A DNA stretch of 64,000 nt from Tolypeutes matacus (taxonomy: Eukaryota > Chordata > Mammalia > Cingulata > Chlamyphoridae): assembly GCA_026826555.1 (NCBI GenBank), contig JAKSZT010053881.1, positions 9,795,485 through 9,859,484 on the forward strand, read 5' to 3'. Shown here piece after piece: positions 24,918 to 36,394 of this stretch. The translations under genes were made by a program, and so were the position numbers. How positions within the stretch are numbered: position 1 is the first letter of the stretch; every line of letters begins with the position of its first letter. The notes under the pieces are model-generated. The model was not told the DNA's origin and did no database searches. It saw nothing but the letters and a program-made list of their open reading frames with translations.

Positions 24918-24998
24918 ATTGCCTGGACTTTTGGGCCCTCTTCAGATTACATTAGGAGATATTTACGCATACTTTAAAAATCTTGTCCGAACTTTCAG
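24918..24998 (+). CDS. RPAP2: RPAP2 exon encoding [20 protein letters not shown]...
   Basis: An 81-nt exon. The acceptor is a T-rich tract ending ttttcag at 24917; the donor gtcagt starts at 24999. The first base finishes the split Val codon, then [19 protein letters not shown] followed by KNLVRTF, and the final AG begins an Arg codon completed in the exon at 48523. It matches the conserved RPAP2 C-terminal helical region (recalled as [26 protein letters not shown]). The intron that follows is 23.5 kb and holds most of the mobile elements in this window, including the CD24 retrocopy. Confidence 0.93.
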
Positions 24999-25850
24999 GT
25001 CAGTGTTAAATATAAAAAGTTCTTTCTAGATTATTTTGATTTTATGTAATTTAATCCATAGGTAAATTAAAGTGTAAAGAACTAAGTGGCTTACCTTCAG
25101 TGTATTAACTATAAATAAATGTTCCATTTTCCACTCCACTAAGCAGCTGCTTTTATTCACTGTTAAATGTTAACTTAATTTTTGAAAAAATGATGTAACT
25201 TGTTTTAGATAATTTATTTATAAAACAGTCTAGAATTAAGTAAGAAAGATTATCACAGATGTGACAGAAAAATTATCACTGATGTGATAGAGGTAGTTAG
25301 CCAGTTAACATCTTGGATTTATTAGATGACCAGCACTGTGTATTGTATTGGGCAATACAAAAGAAGCATGTGGCCACCCTGAAGGAAGAACTTCTCTGTG
25401 AGAAGATAAGGTAAGCACAATGAAAAATATAAGAATATAGGTAATTTAATATTGACTTGTGTGGAACAGACTTAAACTGTTACAGGAGTACAAAGAAAGG
25501 GAAAATTAGAGGATTGATGTCAGTTGAAGTGGAACAGTTGGGAATTTTCTAAAATAATATTTCTGTTCAACCAGGCTAAGACTAGGTTCCCTCTACCAAG
25601 AAGCATAGGGTTAGATCTCTAAATACATTAATAGTAGAGGTGTACCAAATATATCTTTTTGGTGAACACCAGATCACAATATTAAAATCAATATTTGCTT
25701 GAGGCTAAAGCTAGATTGTATATCATAGAATGACCTTCTGGGGTAGAAGAATCAATTCATCAAAAAAATTAATTATTATAGTTTATTGTTGTTAACAGTA
25801 GAAATCTGACTTTAAAGTTTAAATTTATATTATAAACTATTCTAATTATT
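24999..25850. other. Start of 23.5-kb RPAP2 intron
   Basis: AT-rich with no classified repeat. 'tatcacagatgtgacagaa' is followed by a near copy 'tatcactgatgtgatagag' (25251-25290), a minor local duplication. Confidence 0.5.
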
Positions 25851-28800
25851 TCATATCCGTGAGATCATAAAATACTTGTCTGTTTGTGTCTAGCTTATTT
25901 CACTCAACATAATGTCTTCAAGGTTCACCCAAGGTGTTGCATGAACCAGAAGTTCATTCTTTTAAATGCTAAATAATATTCCATTTTGTGTATATACCAC
26001 ATTTTTGCTTATACATTCATCAGTTGATGGACACTTGGGTTGCTTCTACCTTTTGGCAATTGTGAATAATGCATTGTGAACATCGGTGTGCAAATATCTG
26101 TTTGAGTCCCTGCTTTCACATATTACTTAGCAGAAGGATTGCCAGGTCATATGGTATTCTTTTTTTTTTTTTTTTTAATATATATTTTTAAAGATACTTA
26201 GATTACAGAAATGTTATACAAAAAATACAGGGATTCCCATATGCCCCGCTCCCCACATCTCCCACACCCTCCCACATAAACAACATCCTTCTTTAGTGTG
26301 GCACATTCATTGCAATTGATAAACACATCCTGGGGCATTGCCATTGAGCATGGACCATAGTTCACATTGTAGTTTACACTCTCTCCCACACAATTCTGCA
26401 GGCTATGGGAAGATATATAATGGCATATATCTGTCATTGCAATGCCATCCAAGATGAATCCCAAGTCCCAAAAAGCCCCTGCATTACTCCTGTATTTTCC
26501 TCCCCCTTCCCCCAGAGCCTCCAGTGGCCACTGCTTCCACATCACTGCTGTAATTTCTTCCATTGCTAGAATCACAACAAGTCTATTGTAAAATACCAGT
26601 AAGTCCACTCTAGCCTATAGTTCATTCCCCAATCCTGAGGATTCTGGTATGGTGATGTCCACTACACCTCTAATTGAGAGGGGGCTTCAATCCCATACAG
26701 CTGATGGATGGGACTCTCTTGCTTGCAGCTGTAGGCTCTCTCATTTCCTTGGTATAGTGGTTATCAATCCTCACCTCCTTGTTAGTTGTCCTGGGTGAGT
26801 CCAATGAACTGGAGAGTAGGTGTTGAAACTCCGCTGAGGCTCAGGGCCCAGCTGGTACATGGACAGCCCAGAGATTAAAGTCTCTTGGACGTACACCTAC
26901 CAACTCCAGCACCAAGTATAGGTTCAAATAGAAGGGACAGATGAGCCATGTATAGAGAAACCATAACTAAGTCTAACTCTGTCACTCTCAGGAGCACAAA
27001 CTCCAAAGTAGGGCCCACAGGCAAGGCACCAAACTCCAGAGCTATCTGCCCTAACCATGGGACCTGGGTGTCTCCAGATCCCTCAGGAGCCCCACTGTTT
27101 GGGGGTAGTATCTACTTTGGCAGTCTGTGAGATCCTGCTGAGATGTACATAAGCATTACCTGTGGGATGACCTCCCAACTCACTTTGAAGTCTCTTAGCC
27201 ACATAAACTCATTTGTCTTTACCTTTTCCCCCTTTTATTCGAGCTCTTTTTCCAGTTGCATTGCTACTTGGTGCTTGTTAGTAATACCCAGGAATCATGT
27301 CCCATGCTGGGGGGAAGGTAATGCGTTTATATGCTGAGTTTGGCTTAGAGAGAGGCCACATTTGAGCAACAAGGAGGCTCTCAGGAGGCAGCTCTTAGGC
27401 GCCCCACAACACTAGGCTAAGTTTCAATTTCAAGAGCAAAGGCTCACAAGCATAGTCGTCAATATCAAGGGCCCATCAGTGGCTATCCTCCTTTGCCTGT
27501 CATTGCCCCTGCACTTGGGGGACTGTTGCTGCTCCATTAGAGAATGTGGCAGAGCTCTCCAGGAATTCAATGTTCTCTTGGTTATTGTGTGAATCTCCAC
27601 CCACTGTGACAATGCCCTGTGAACATTTGAACACATATATATACCTTATATGTATGCCCAGGTGAACTTCCTCCCATGTATCCCCCATCACTGACACCCA
27701 CACCAATGACCACCCTCTCCTGCCCCAGTTGTAACCCTTTTGTGATCTAAAGCTTCTTCAAAAATGAAGCCATAAAATAGCCAAATATAATTAATAGGAA
27801 GATGAAATAATAATGGTAGGTTTAAATATAAGAAATAAAAACTAAAAATAAAATTTAAAAATTGGGATATTAAAAAACAAAAATATTTTTAAAATTTTTT
27901 GACATTTTGCCTTTCATCACTGTAATATCTGTTGTCCTGTATGTACAGTGAAATTTTCTTCCATTTATTCTCCAGTGTCTTCCTTTTTTTAAATTTTGTT
28001 TTCAAAGAAATTTTAGGTAGTAAAGTCACATACAGAATGCAGGGGACTCCCATATACCCAACATCCTCCCCCTTTTCCCCCATCCTGTATTAATTCCTTT
28101 TTATATGTGGATATAAACATTTGTTAAAACTGATACACAAATTATACTTAGCTTTCTGAAGAACTGCCAAACTGTCTTCCACAGTGGCTGTACCATTTTA
28201 CATTCCCACAAGCATTGAATGAGTGTTCCTATTTCTCCACATCCTGTCTGACACTTATAATTTTCTTTTTGTTAATAGTAGCCCTTCTAGTGAGTATGAA
28301 ATGTTATCTCATTATAGTTTTAATTTGCATTTCCCTAATAGCTAATGATGTTGAGCATCTTTTCATGTGCTTTTTAGCCATTTGTTTGTCTTCATTGGAG
28401 AAATATCTATTCAAGTCTTTTGCCCATTTTTCAATTGGGTTGTTTGGTTTTTTTGTTGTTGGGTTATAAGATTTCTTTGTATATTCTAGATATTAAATCC
28501 TTATCAGATATGGTTTCTAAAATGTTTTCTCCCATTTTATAGGATGTCTTTTCACTTTCATGATAAAGTCCTTTGATGCACAAAAGGTTTTGGTTTTGAT
28601 GCGGTCCCATTTATCTATTTTTTATTTTGTTCCTTGTGCTTTGGGTGAGAAATCATTGCCTAACACAAGATCCTGAAGGTTCTTCCCTATATTTCCTTCC
28701 AGGAGTTTTATAGTCCTGGTTCTTACATTTAAGTCTTTGACCCATTTTGAGTTAATTTTTGTATTTGGTGTGAAATAGGGGTCCTCCTTTGTTCTTTTGC

Positions 28801-29510
28801 ATATGGATGTCCAATTCTCCCAGCACCATTTGTTGAAGAGACTGTTGTTTCCCAATTTAGTGGACTCTGCAGCTTTGTCAAAAATCATTGATGTGAGGGT
28901 CTATTTCTGAACTGCCAATTCAATTCCATTGGTATATAAATCTATCTTGTGCCAGTACCATGCTATTTTTACCACTGTAGTTTTGTAATAAGCTTTAAAG
29001 CAGGTATTCTTCTGTGGAAAGATTTCAGGGGTTCCATGAGCTTGAACTGAAAATTCAAAAAAACATTCTTATGGGGACGTCTTGGTGTCGTTGGTATGGG
29101 TGTGTCATAAAACTATCTGCCACTACATCCTGAGAAGAGGTCCATACTGTGGTTTTCAAAGAGGTCCATGGAACAAAAACAGTTAAGAACCCCTGCTTTA
29201 AATTCGATAAGTGTGGGTCCTCCAGCATCAATCCTTTAAAAAAAGATGGGGGCCCTTTACCCTTCCAAATAAATTTGATATTTGGCTGCAAAGTAGGGTT
29301 GAGATTATGATTGGGGTTGCATTGTATCTGTAAGTCATTTTGGCTAGAATTGACATCTCAATATTTTGTCTTCCAACCCATGAGCTTGGAATGTCATTCC
29401 ATTTATTTAGCTCTTCTTTAAATTCTTTTAGCAAAGTTTTGTAGTTTTGTGTGTGTAAGTCTCTACATCCTTGCTTAAATTTATTCCTAGACATTTGATT
29501 CTTTCTCAAC
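25850..29510 (-). mobile_element. L1 ORF2 fragment, antisense, split by an insertion
   Basis: ORF2 C-terminal complement at 25880-26158, interrupted to about 28130, then resumes (aactgccaaactgtcttcca). Further upstream ORF2 shows [20 protein letters not shown] (~28740), [14 protein letters not shown] (~28820) and [17 protein letters not shown] (~29420), all minus strand. This is an L1 of the pre-RT-to-C-terminus region with broken frames. Confidence 0.8.
26160..27790 (-). mobile_element. Unnamed ~1.6-kb LINE-type repeat, copy A
   Basis: Begins with a T-run (26160-26177, the A-tail on the minus strand), then 'cttagattacagaaatgtta ... gattcccatatgccccgctc'. It extends past 27700, lies inside L1 ORF2 and shares most of its length with copy B at 34982-36377. 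No significant protein; the 136-codon minus frame (26198-26608) has no recognised domain. Probably an L1 3' UTR lineage. The right boundary is uncertain; an adjacent related piece runs to ~28130. Confidence 0.6.
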
Positions 29511-30215
29511 TTGCTATCTCATAATAACCTATACTCTATAGTTTAACTCCATGAGTTTACTCATCATATTTAGTTCACATTAGTGAGACCATACAATATT
29601 TGTCTTTTTGTGTCTGGCTTATTTCACGCTACATAATGTCCTCAAGGTTCATCCGTTTTGTCATATGCCTCCCAAGGTCATGTCTTCTTCCAGCTGAATA
29701 GTATTCCATTGTATGTGTATGTATATACCACATTTTATTATCCATTAATTGGTTGATGGGCACTTAGGTTCTTTCCATCTTTTAGCAGTTGTGAATAATG
29801 TTGCTGTGAACATCACTGTGCAAATGTCAATCTGTGTCTGGTTTTTATATGTCATATCTCTTTTGTCTTTCTTTTTCTTTATTGCAGCTTCCTTTTCTGT
29901 ATAGTTCATCTTTTGTGATGTGTCTGACCAATCTCCTTTTTATTTCTGTTTCTGTGTATTTTTAAAATACTTTCTTTGTGGCGTTTATATTACACAATCT
30001 ACATCTATAATCTAATTTGAAAAGATGCCAACTTAATTTCAGTAGAATGTACATTCTCTGGTCCCATATCCCTCTGTTTCTCTGCTTTATGTTGTTTTTG
30101 TCCCATGTTACCTCTTTATATATTACGTGTCCATTATCAGGAAATATGCCTTTTTCTTGTTCAATTTTATCTGACTCTTACAAGAATTAAAGAGTACAGT
30201 TGTTTATTGAGGATA

Positions 30216-30229
30216 CAGAACTATTAACT
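30216..30229. repeat. TSD, 3' side of CD24 retrocopy
   Basis: The 14-mer CAGAACTATTAACT here is repeated exactly at 32058-32071 on the other side of the retrocopy. It abuts the remnant of the poly-A tail. Confidence 0.92.
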
Positions 30230-30246
30230 GTCTTTTTCTGCCATTT

Positions 30247-30252
30247 TTTATT
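30247..30252 (-). terminator. Polyadenylation signal AATAAA of CD24 retrocopy
   Basis: TTTATT on the + strand is AATAAA on the minus strand. It lies about 10-20 nt before the retrocopy's A-tail remnant, as expected for the source mRNA's 3' end. Confidence 0.85.
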
Positions 30253-31733
30253 TACAGTTTGTGTTCAATGCAAATCAATTCCATAACATGAGACATTGCT
30301 ATGAATCAAAGCATAAATACACAAACACAATATACAATTCAAAACAGATGTATAACATTCAGATATGAAGCAAAAGGGAGTGTTCATTCTCACACACAGT
30401 AGCTTTTCATCTGTTGGATCTGCTTCTTCCCATGTAGGTTTCTAAAGATGGAAGAAATGGCTGCCTATCAAGACTATAGTGGCCATATTAGACAATGGAA
30501 CATCTAAGCATCAGTGTGTGACCATGCGAACAAAAAAACTTCACAGGGTGTCTTATTTTTAAAAAGGTTTCTGTGCATTGAGGCAGTCGTAAAAGATTTA
30601 CTTTCCAGAATCAAGCTGACTTTAGGCTTAGGGCCAAGTTCTAACTATCAGAAAATATTAACTGATGCAGAAAGTGTTCCAAAGGTGGCTATTCTGATTC
30701 ATAAAGTTAAAAACAGTATTTACAGAAAGAGTATAAAATTTTTGAAAATTTAATGCAGGATAGGTTCCAGTCTTCACTTCCCAAATACTGGGTTTACATT
30801 ATTTTTGGCTCCTTCACGTTTGCCTTTTAAATTTCAAGACCTGTCAAAATTTTACTTTCAAAACTGATCATTTATTAAATTGTAAAAAGTATTCAACAAA
30901 TGCAGAGTCAAAAAAGCAGCATTTTGAAATTGGTTGAGGTCAATGCACTTCTCTTTGGAATCAGTTTAGCTAAATGAATTTGGTGCTGTTGTTAGATGGG
31001 AATGTGATGGGAAATACCTGCCACTGGATTTTATAAGTGTATAAGCAAGATTTATTCATTATGCTTGCATTGGGGGAAAGATTCCAATACCTCATTGCAC
31101 TGGCATATGTCAATTACTACATAAAAAGTCAAATACAGTGTCAAATCCAAAGCCTCAGAAATAAGAGTTCATTTCCCAAGAGAATAGTGATCGCTTAACA
31201 ATGTAAAACTTTTATCTAGAGTTTATCAGCATTAAATTAGTATTGGTGAAACAATACATGGAGAATTTACAGTAACACCTGGAGATTCCTTCTAATGTAC
31301 ATGTAAATAGAATCATGGAAGCTTTTATATTACCTAATCATTTCATGGCCCTACATATTTAATGTACCAAAAGAAAACAGAATCTCCATTCTACACCACA
31401 TTGTTTCTCTCTAGATAAGATAAAATCTATTTGTTTCTCAAGGTAGAGGTTCTTATGCCACATTTAAGGAAATCATCTCTTCATTTTGAATTTTGTCTCT
31501 CTTCATCTTTTACATGAAACTCCAGCAGATTGAATATTGGCATTCATCATCTAGTCAAATCCTTCACATGTTCTTCAAACCAAATTTGGGATTCACCGTT
31601 TTCTGTGTCAATAAGGTGTGGAACCAACAGATTCGATGAAGACTTGTTTTCTCCTTGGCACACTAGACTTTAGATGCCATTTGGTTTAGGTTCAGAAGAT
31701 GGGGAAGCATGGATGTTTCTTGGCCTGAGTCTC

Positions 31734-31970
31734 TTAACAATAGAAATGTAAAAGGGAGAGTGAGACCATGAAGAGGCTGGCCGTAGACTGCAGGGCATTG
31801 CCACCTCTGGGGCTGGTGGCATTAGTTGGACTTGGGGCAGCCGAGGTAATCTGGGAGGAGTTACTTGAAAGTGTTGTGACGGTTGTTTGATTTGAACAAA
31901 TCTGCGTGGGTAAGAGGAGCGCCAGAAGCAGCAGCCCCAGCCCGAGCCTGGCCACCATCGCTCTGCCCAT
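31734..31970 (-). CDS. CD24 (retrocopy): CD24 retrocopy ORF, uninterrupted (78 codons plus stop)
   Basis: CD24 is a tiny, heavily glycosylated GPI-anchored mucin-like surface protein that acts as an adhesion and sialic-acid-receptor ligand. This minus-strand ORF has the whole family layout. Residues 1-26 are a signal peptide ([20 protein letters not shown] then PTQIC). The mature part is short and Ser/Thr-rich with N-glycosylation sequons at about N27 (NQT), N37 (NSS) and N50 (NAT). A Gly-Gly-Asn site is followed by a hydrophobic GPI-attachment tail ending LLHFYC. Human CD24 is 80 aa. The native gene has an intron in the coding region; none is present here. The start at 31970 has purine -3 and G +4; the same frame is open upstream to an ATG at 32027. 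Whether it is expressed cannot be told. It lies antisense inside an RPAP2 intron. Confidence 0.9.
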   Translation of the reverse strand: MGRAMVARLGLGLLLLALLLPTQICSNQTTVTTLSSNSSQITSAAPSPTNATSPRGGNALQSTASLFMVSLSLLHFYC

Positions 31971-32057
31971 GCCCGCTCCGTCAGCGTACGGAGCGTCTAG
32001 CTGGATGTCGGGTGCGTGGAGAACCACTGGCTAGGGGTGTGCACAGGCAAGGTAGGC

Positions 32058-32071
32058 CAGAACTATTAACT
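32058..32071. repeat. TSD, 5' side of CD24 retrocopy
   Basis: An exact copy of CAGAACTATTAACT at 30216-30229. It marks the 5' end of the inserted CD24 cDNA. Confidence 0.92.
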
Positions 32072-32184
32072 TTTGCATTTACACGTTTAGTTATCTTTAC
32101 TGAAGATCTTCATTCTTCACACTACTATAAGCTACTCACTCCTGTCTTTCCTTTCAACCTGGAGAACTACTTTTAGTAATTCTT

Positions 32185-32597
32185 TTTTTTTTTTTTAACA
32201 TTTATTTATTCCCCCCACCCACCCGCACCCCATTTGCTGTCTGTGTCCATTTGTTGGGTGATCCTCTGTGTCTGTTTCCTGCCTTCTCTTCTTGTTCTTC
32301 TCCTCTATTCTTCACCGGGGTTCAATCTTAAGGACCTCCGATGTGGGAGAGAGGCACTCTGCCACCTGCCCCACCTCAGTTCCTGGTTTCCAGCACGACT
32401 TGTCTTGGCTCTCTCCTGTGTCTCTTGCTGCATCATCATCTTGCTGCGTGGTTTGGTGGGACCCAGCTCGCCCGCGCGTGGGCCGGTGGCTCACCTGCAT
32501 GCCTTCTATTTTTATTTTACCAGGAGGTCCTGGGGAGTGAACCTGGGTCCCTTCATATGGCAGACGGTTGCCCAACCACTTGAGCCACATCTGCCCC
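32185..32597 (-). mobile_element. DAS SINE, long form, antisense
   Basis: T-run, a tail-like complement, 'tgctgtctgtgtccatttg', two tRNA-like halves and a head complement ending 'gagccacatctgcccc'. TSD CTTTTAGTAATTCTT at 32170-32184 and 32598-32612. The 171-codon + frame over it is a SINE artefact. Confidence 0.93.
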
Positions 32598-32966
32598 CTT
32601 TTAGTAATTCTTATAGGGTAGGTCTTTTTTTAACAAACTCTCTCAGATTCCGTTTATCTGTGAATATTTTAAACTCCCTCATTTTTGAAGGACAATTTTG
32701 CAAGATAAAGAATTTTTGGCTGGCATTTTTTTCTCTTTCAGTACCTTAGTATATCATACCACTGCTGTCTTGTCTCCATAGTCTAATGAGAAATTGGCAT
32801 TTAGTCTTATTGAGGATGCCTTATATGTGATGAATTATTTTTCTCTTGCTGCTTTCAGAATTTTCTCTTTCTTTGGCATTTGACATTCTAATTAGTATGT
32901 GTTTCTGTGTAGGTCTATTAGGGTTTATTCTGTTTGGAATATGTTATGCTTCTTGGACATGTATAT

Positions 32967-33162
32967 ATATATTTTTTTTTTTTTTTTTAAAGATTTTATT
33001 TATCCATTCATCCATCCCCCCCTTGCTGCTTGTGCTCGCTGGGTCAGCCAACCACGCCGTGTGCGGGCGAGCTTTCCTTCACCAGGAGGCCCGGGGAACC
33101 GAACCCAGAGCCTCCCATATGGTAAACGGGAGCCCTACTGATTGAGCCACAGCCGCTTCCCA
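32967..33162 (-). mobile_element. DAS-III-type SINE, antisense
   Basis: T-run, tail complement, 'gctgcttgtgctcgctgggt' core, head complement 'gattgagccacagccgcttc'. Perfect TSD TTGGACATGTATAT at 32953-32966 and 33163-33176. Confidence 0.94.
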
Positions 33163-33234
33163 TTGGACATGTATATTTATGTCTTTCATAAAAGTTGGGG
33201 AATTTGGGGCCATTATGTCCTCAAATATCTTTTT

Positions 33235-33424
33235 TTTTTTTTTTTTTTTTTTTTAAAGATTTTATTTATTTATTCATTTATCCCCCCCTTGCTGCTCGTG
33301 CTCGCTGGGTCAGCTAACCACGCCGTGCGGGCGGGCTTGCCTTCACCAGGAGGCCCCGGGAACCGAATCCGGGGCCTCCCATATGGTAAACGGGAGCCCT
33401 ACTGATTGAGCCACAGCCGCTTCC
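33235..33424 (-). mobile_element. DAS-III-type SINE, antisense (second of tandem pair)
   Basis: Nearly the same sequence as the copy 70 bp to the left, but with its own perfect TSD CCTCAAATATCTTTTT at 33219-33234 and 33425-33440. The two therefore inserted independently rather than by duplication. Confidence 0.95.
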
Positions 33425-34981
33425 CCTCAAATATCTTTTTGGCCCTTTTCCCTTCTCTTCTCCTGGGACATCCCTGATGTGTGTTTTCACACTTCATGCT
33501 GTAACTCAAGTCCCTGAGTCACTGCTCAATTTTTTCTGTTCATTTCTCTATCTGTTCTTCTGACTATGATTTCAAATGTCCTGTCTTCTAGTACGCTGCT
33601 GATTCTTTCTTCTGCCTCTTCACATCTGCTGTTTTATGCCTCAACTGTATTTTTAATGTCAATTATTGTGCCTTTCATTCCCATAATTTTTTTTTGTTTT
33701 TTTTTAACTTTCAAATTCTTCCTTATGCTCACACATTGCTTCTTAGTATCCTTTAGCTATATAGCCATATTTTCCTTCATTGCCTTGAATTGATTTAGGA
33801 GATTTGTTTGAACTTCCTTGATTAGTTGCTAATTTTGTGTTTCCTCTGAAATTTCAGTTTGTTCCCTTGACTGAGCCATGTCTTCCTGTTGCCTATTATG
33901 GCTTATAATTTTTTGCTAATGTCTAAATGCCCGATTATATTTTGATGTGTTAACTCTGAAGATCAGTTTCTCTCTCTTGCAACAATCCTTATTGCTGATC
34001 GGCTTTGTGTTAAGGCTCTTCTTTGACTCTTGGTCCAACTTATTCTGGACCTTGAGAACAGTTTATGTTTGTTCATATTTTCTTGCTCTTCTTCATCTGG
34101 TTCTTGCCTGGATATGCTGTACAGTTTTTAAGATTCCACTTTTTGTGCAATTGTTTCATTTCCAGGAGATAGCTTCCTTTCCTCTGTTCCTTCTCCAGGG
34201 ACCTTGATCTGCTCTGTTTATTTTTGTGCAGAATTTTCTCCCCAATTCCTATGATATATCTAAATTCTCTCTGACATTCAATGTCCCATTTTCCTTATTC
34301 TTTTGAGTTCTGGGACCCATTCTTTCTTACAGCAGTTCAGTCCTATCCCCCTCCCCCTGACTTTTTTTTTTTTTGTCGGTAGCTTTTCTGCCTCCAGTTT
34401 CTTCCATGTTAGGGTATCCCACCCTAGGGATCCAGATGGGGTCCATCCAGACAGGTGGGCCAATCGAGTAAGGTCCAATTTGCTTTTAGGTAGTCCAGCA
34501 AATAGCAACTGGATTGAGTATGCATGTCTGTTGCCAACAGATTTGCCGTGGTCTCTCTCTTTTCTTTATCCCCTCCCCGGAGGGCTCTTTTGTATGTGGC
34601 ACTTCTCAGTTGCTTGTGTTCACCCCTGGGTCTCTCAAGACTTGAGTTCCTGTGCCTCTATATGCATGGGGTTCTAACTCTCTGATGTGACTGGCTCTTT
34701 AGTCTGCATCCATGGCTGGAGGGACCCAGGCCGTGCTGCTTCTGCGTGACTCCCAAGCTGGAAGGGACCAAGTGAGGGGGCGGGGTCCGGACTGACAGGT
34801 CCAATATGGAAATGTCCTACCTGATCTTGGAAATTATTTTTCTTTTGCTTCGATTCAGCATTTGTGGAATACTTCTCCAATCTCTCAGATCTTCAGGAGT
34901 TCCAAGCAAGTGGGATTTGTCCTTTTACTGGTTGATTCTGAGAAGAGACTCTTTCAGGTTGAGGATGTCACTAGATACTCA

Positions 34982-36377
34982 CTTTTTTTTTTTTTAATAA
35001 TTTTTTTTATATTTTAAAAGATACTTAGATTACATAAATGTTACATAGACTATATAGGGGATTCCCATATGCCCCACTCCCCACACCTCCCACCTTTTAC
35101 CACATTGGCAACATCTTTCATTAGTGTGGTATATTCATTGCAATTGGTAAACACATTTTGAAGCATTGCCACTAAGCATGGATTATAGTTTACATTGTAG
35201 TTTACACTCTCTCCCACTCAACTCTGTAGGTTATGGCAGGATATATAATGGCCTGTATCTGTCATTGTAATGTCATTCAGGATGGTTCCCAAGCCCCAAA
35301 AATGTCCCCGTATTATAACTTTTTTTCTCTCTCCCTACCCTCAGAACCTCCAGTGGCCACTTCCTTTACATCAGTGATCTTTCTTCCATTGCTAGAATCA
35401 CAAAAAGTCTATTGTAAAATACCAATATGTCCACTCTAGGCCATAGTTCATTCCCCAATCCTGAGGACTCTGTGATGGTGATACCCACTCCACCTTTAAT
35501 TGAGGGGGGACTTCGATCCTATACGGCTGATGGATGGAACTCTCTTGCTTGCTGTTGTAGACACTCTTGGTTCCTTAGTATGTTGTTTGTCCATCATCTC
35601 CTTGTTAGTTGTCCTGGGTGAGTCCAATGAACTGGAGAGTAGATGTTGCAACTCCATTGAGATTCAGGGCGCAGCTGGCACTGGACAGCCCCAAGATTTA
35701 AGTCTCTTGGACGTACACCTACCAACTCTAGTACTAATTATAGGTTCAAATAAAAGGACAGAAGAGCCATGTGTAGGGAAACCACAGCTGAGTCCAACTC
35801 TATCACACTGGGGAGTATGAATTCCAAAGTAGGGCCCATTGGCAAGGGACCAAATTCCGGAGCTATCTGCCCTGACTATAGTGTCTGGATGTCTCCATAG
35901 CCCTCAGGAGCCCCTCTATTTGGGGTAGTATCTACTTTGGTTGTCAGTGAGATCTGCTGGGACGTGCATAAACATTACCTCTGGAATGACCTCCCGACTC
36001 ACTTTGAAGTCTTTTAGCCATATAAACTCATTTGTCTTTACTTTTTCTCCCTTTTTGTCAAGGTCTTTTTTTTTTTTTTTTTTTTTTCCCAGTTGCATTG
36101 CTTGTTGGTACTTGGTAGCAATCCCTTGGTGCCAGGGAGGTTTATACCCGGGAGTCATGTCCCATGCTGGGGAGAAGTTATTCCATTTATATGCTGGGTT
36201 CGGCTTAGAGACCACAGTTGAGCAACAGGGAGGTTCCCAGTAGGTAAATCTTAGGCACCCTACAAGTCTAGGCTAAGATTCAATTTCAAGAGCAAAGCCT
36301 CATAAGCATAGTCATCAATATCAAGGACTCATCAATGAACCATTCTCCTTTGCTAGTCATTGCCCCTGTACTTGGGA
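34982..36377 (-). mobile_element. Unnamed LINE-type repeat, copy B (5'-truncated)
   Basis: T-run, then 'cttagattacataaatgtta ... gattcccatatgccccactc', collinear with copy A through 'gtcattgcccctgtacttgg', where it ends. Near-perfect TSD: TAGATACTCACTTTT left (from ~34970) and TAGATATTCACTTTT right (from ~36379). A-tail, TSD and 5' truncation together show LINE-type insertion. Confidence 0.7.
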
Positions 36378-36394
36378 ATAGATATTCACTTTTA

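Larger units (their letters stand above)
30230..32057 (-). pseudogene. CD24 (retrocopy): CD24 full-length processed retrocopy (5' UTR, CDS, 3' UTR)
   Basis: The insertion reads from a ~87-nt 5' UTR through the CD24 ORF into a ~1.5-kb 3' UTR, then a polyadenylation signal and a short degenerate A-tail (GCAGAAAAAGAC). It has no introns and is bounded by a perfect 14-bp repeat, so it was made by LINE machinery from a CD24 mRNA. The target was older antisense L1/HAL1-like sequence, which resumes on both sides. 'Pseudogene' refers to its origin as a retrocopy; the ORF itself is not broken. Confidence 0.88.
29515..34965 (-). mobile_element. L1/HAL1-like LINE, antisense, hit by several insertions
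   Basis: C-terminal/3' region at 29530-29860, then ORF1-side sequence (~29870-30215). It is interrupted by the CD24 retrocopy (30230-32057), resumes 32072-32169, then DAS, ORF1 region 32613-33940 (with two more DAS), and 5' UTR to ~34965. The gap between C-terminus and ORF1 again suggests internal deletion. The 5' UTR part matches, in opposite orientation, the fragment at 54740-55770. Confidence 0.65.

Noticed and set aside
26198..26608. 136-codon minus frame as a gene of the unnamed repeat
   Set aside because: It is not kept open in the second copy (34995-35440) and has no recognised domain.
32234..32749. 171-codon + frame
   Set aside because: A chance frame through a DAS SINE and L1 ORF1 antisense.
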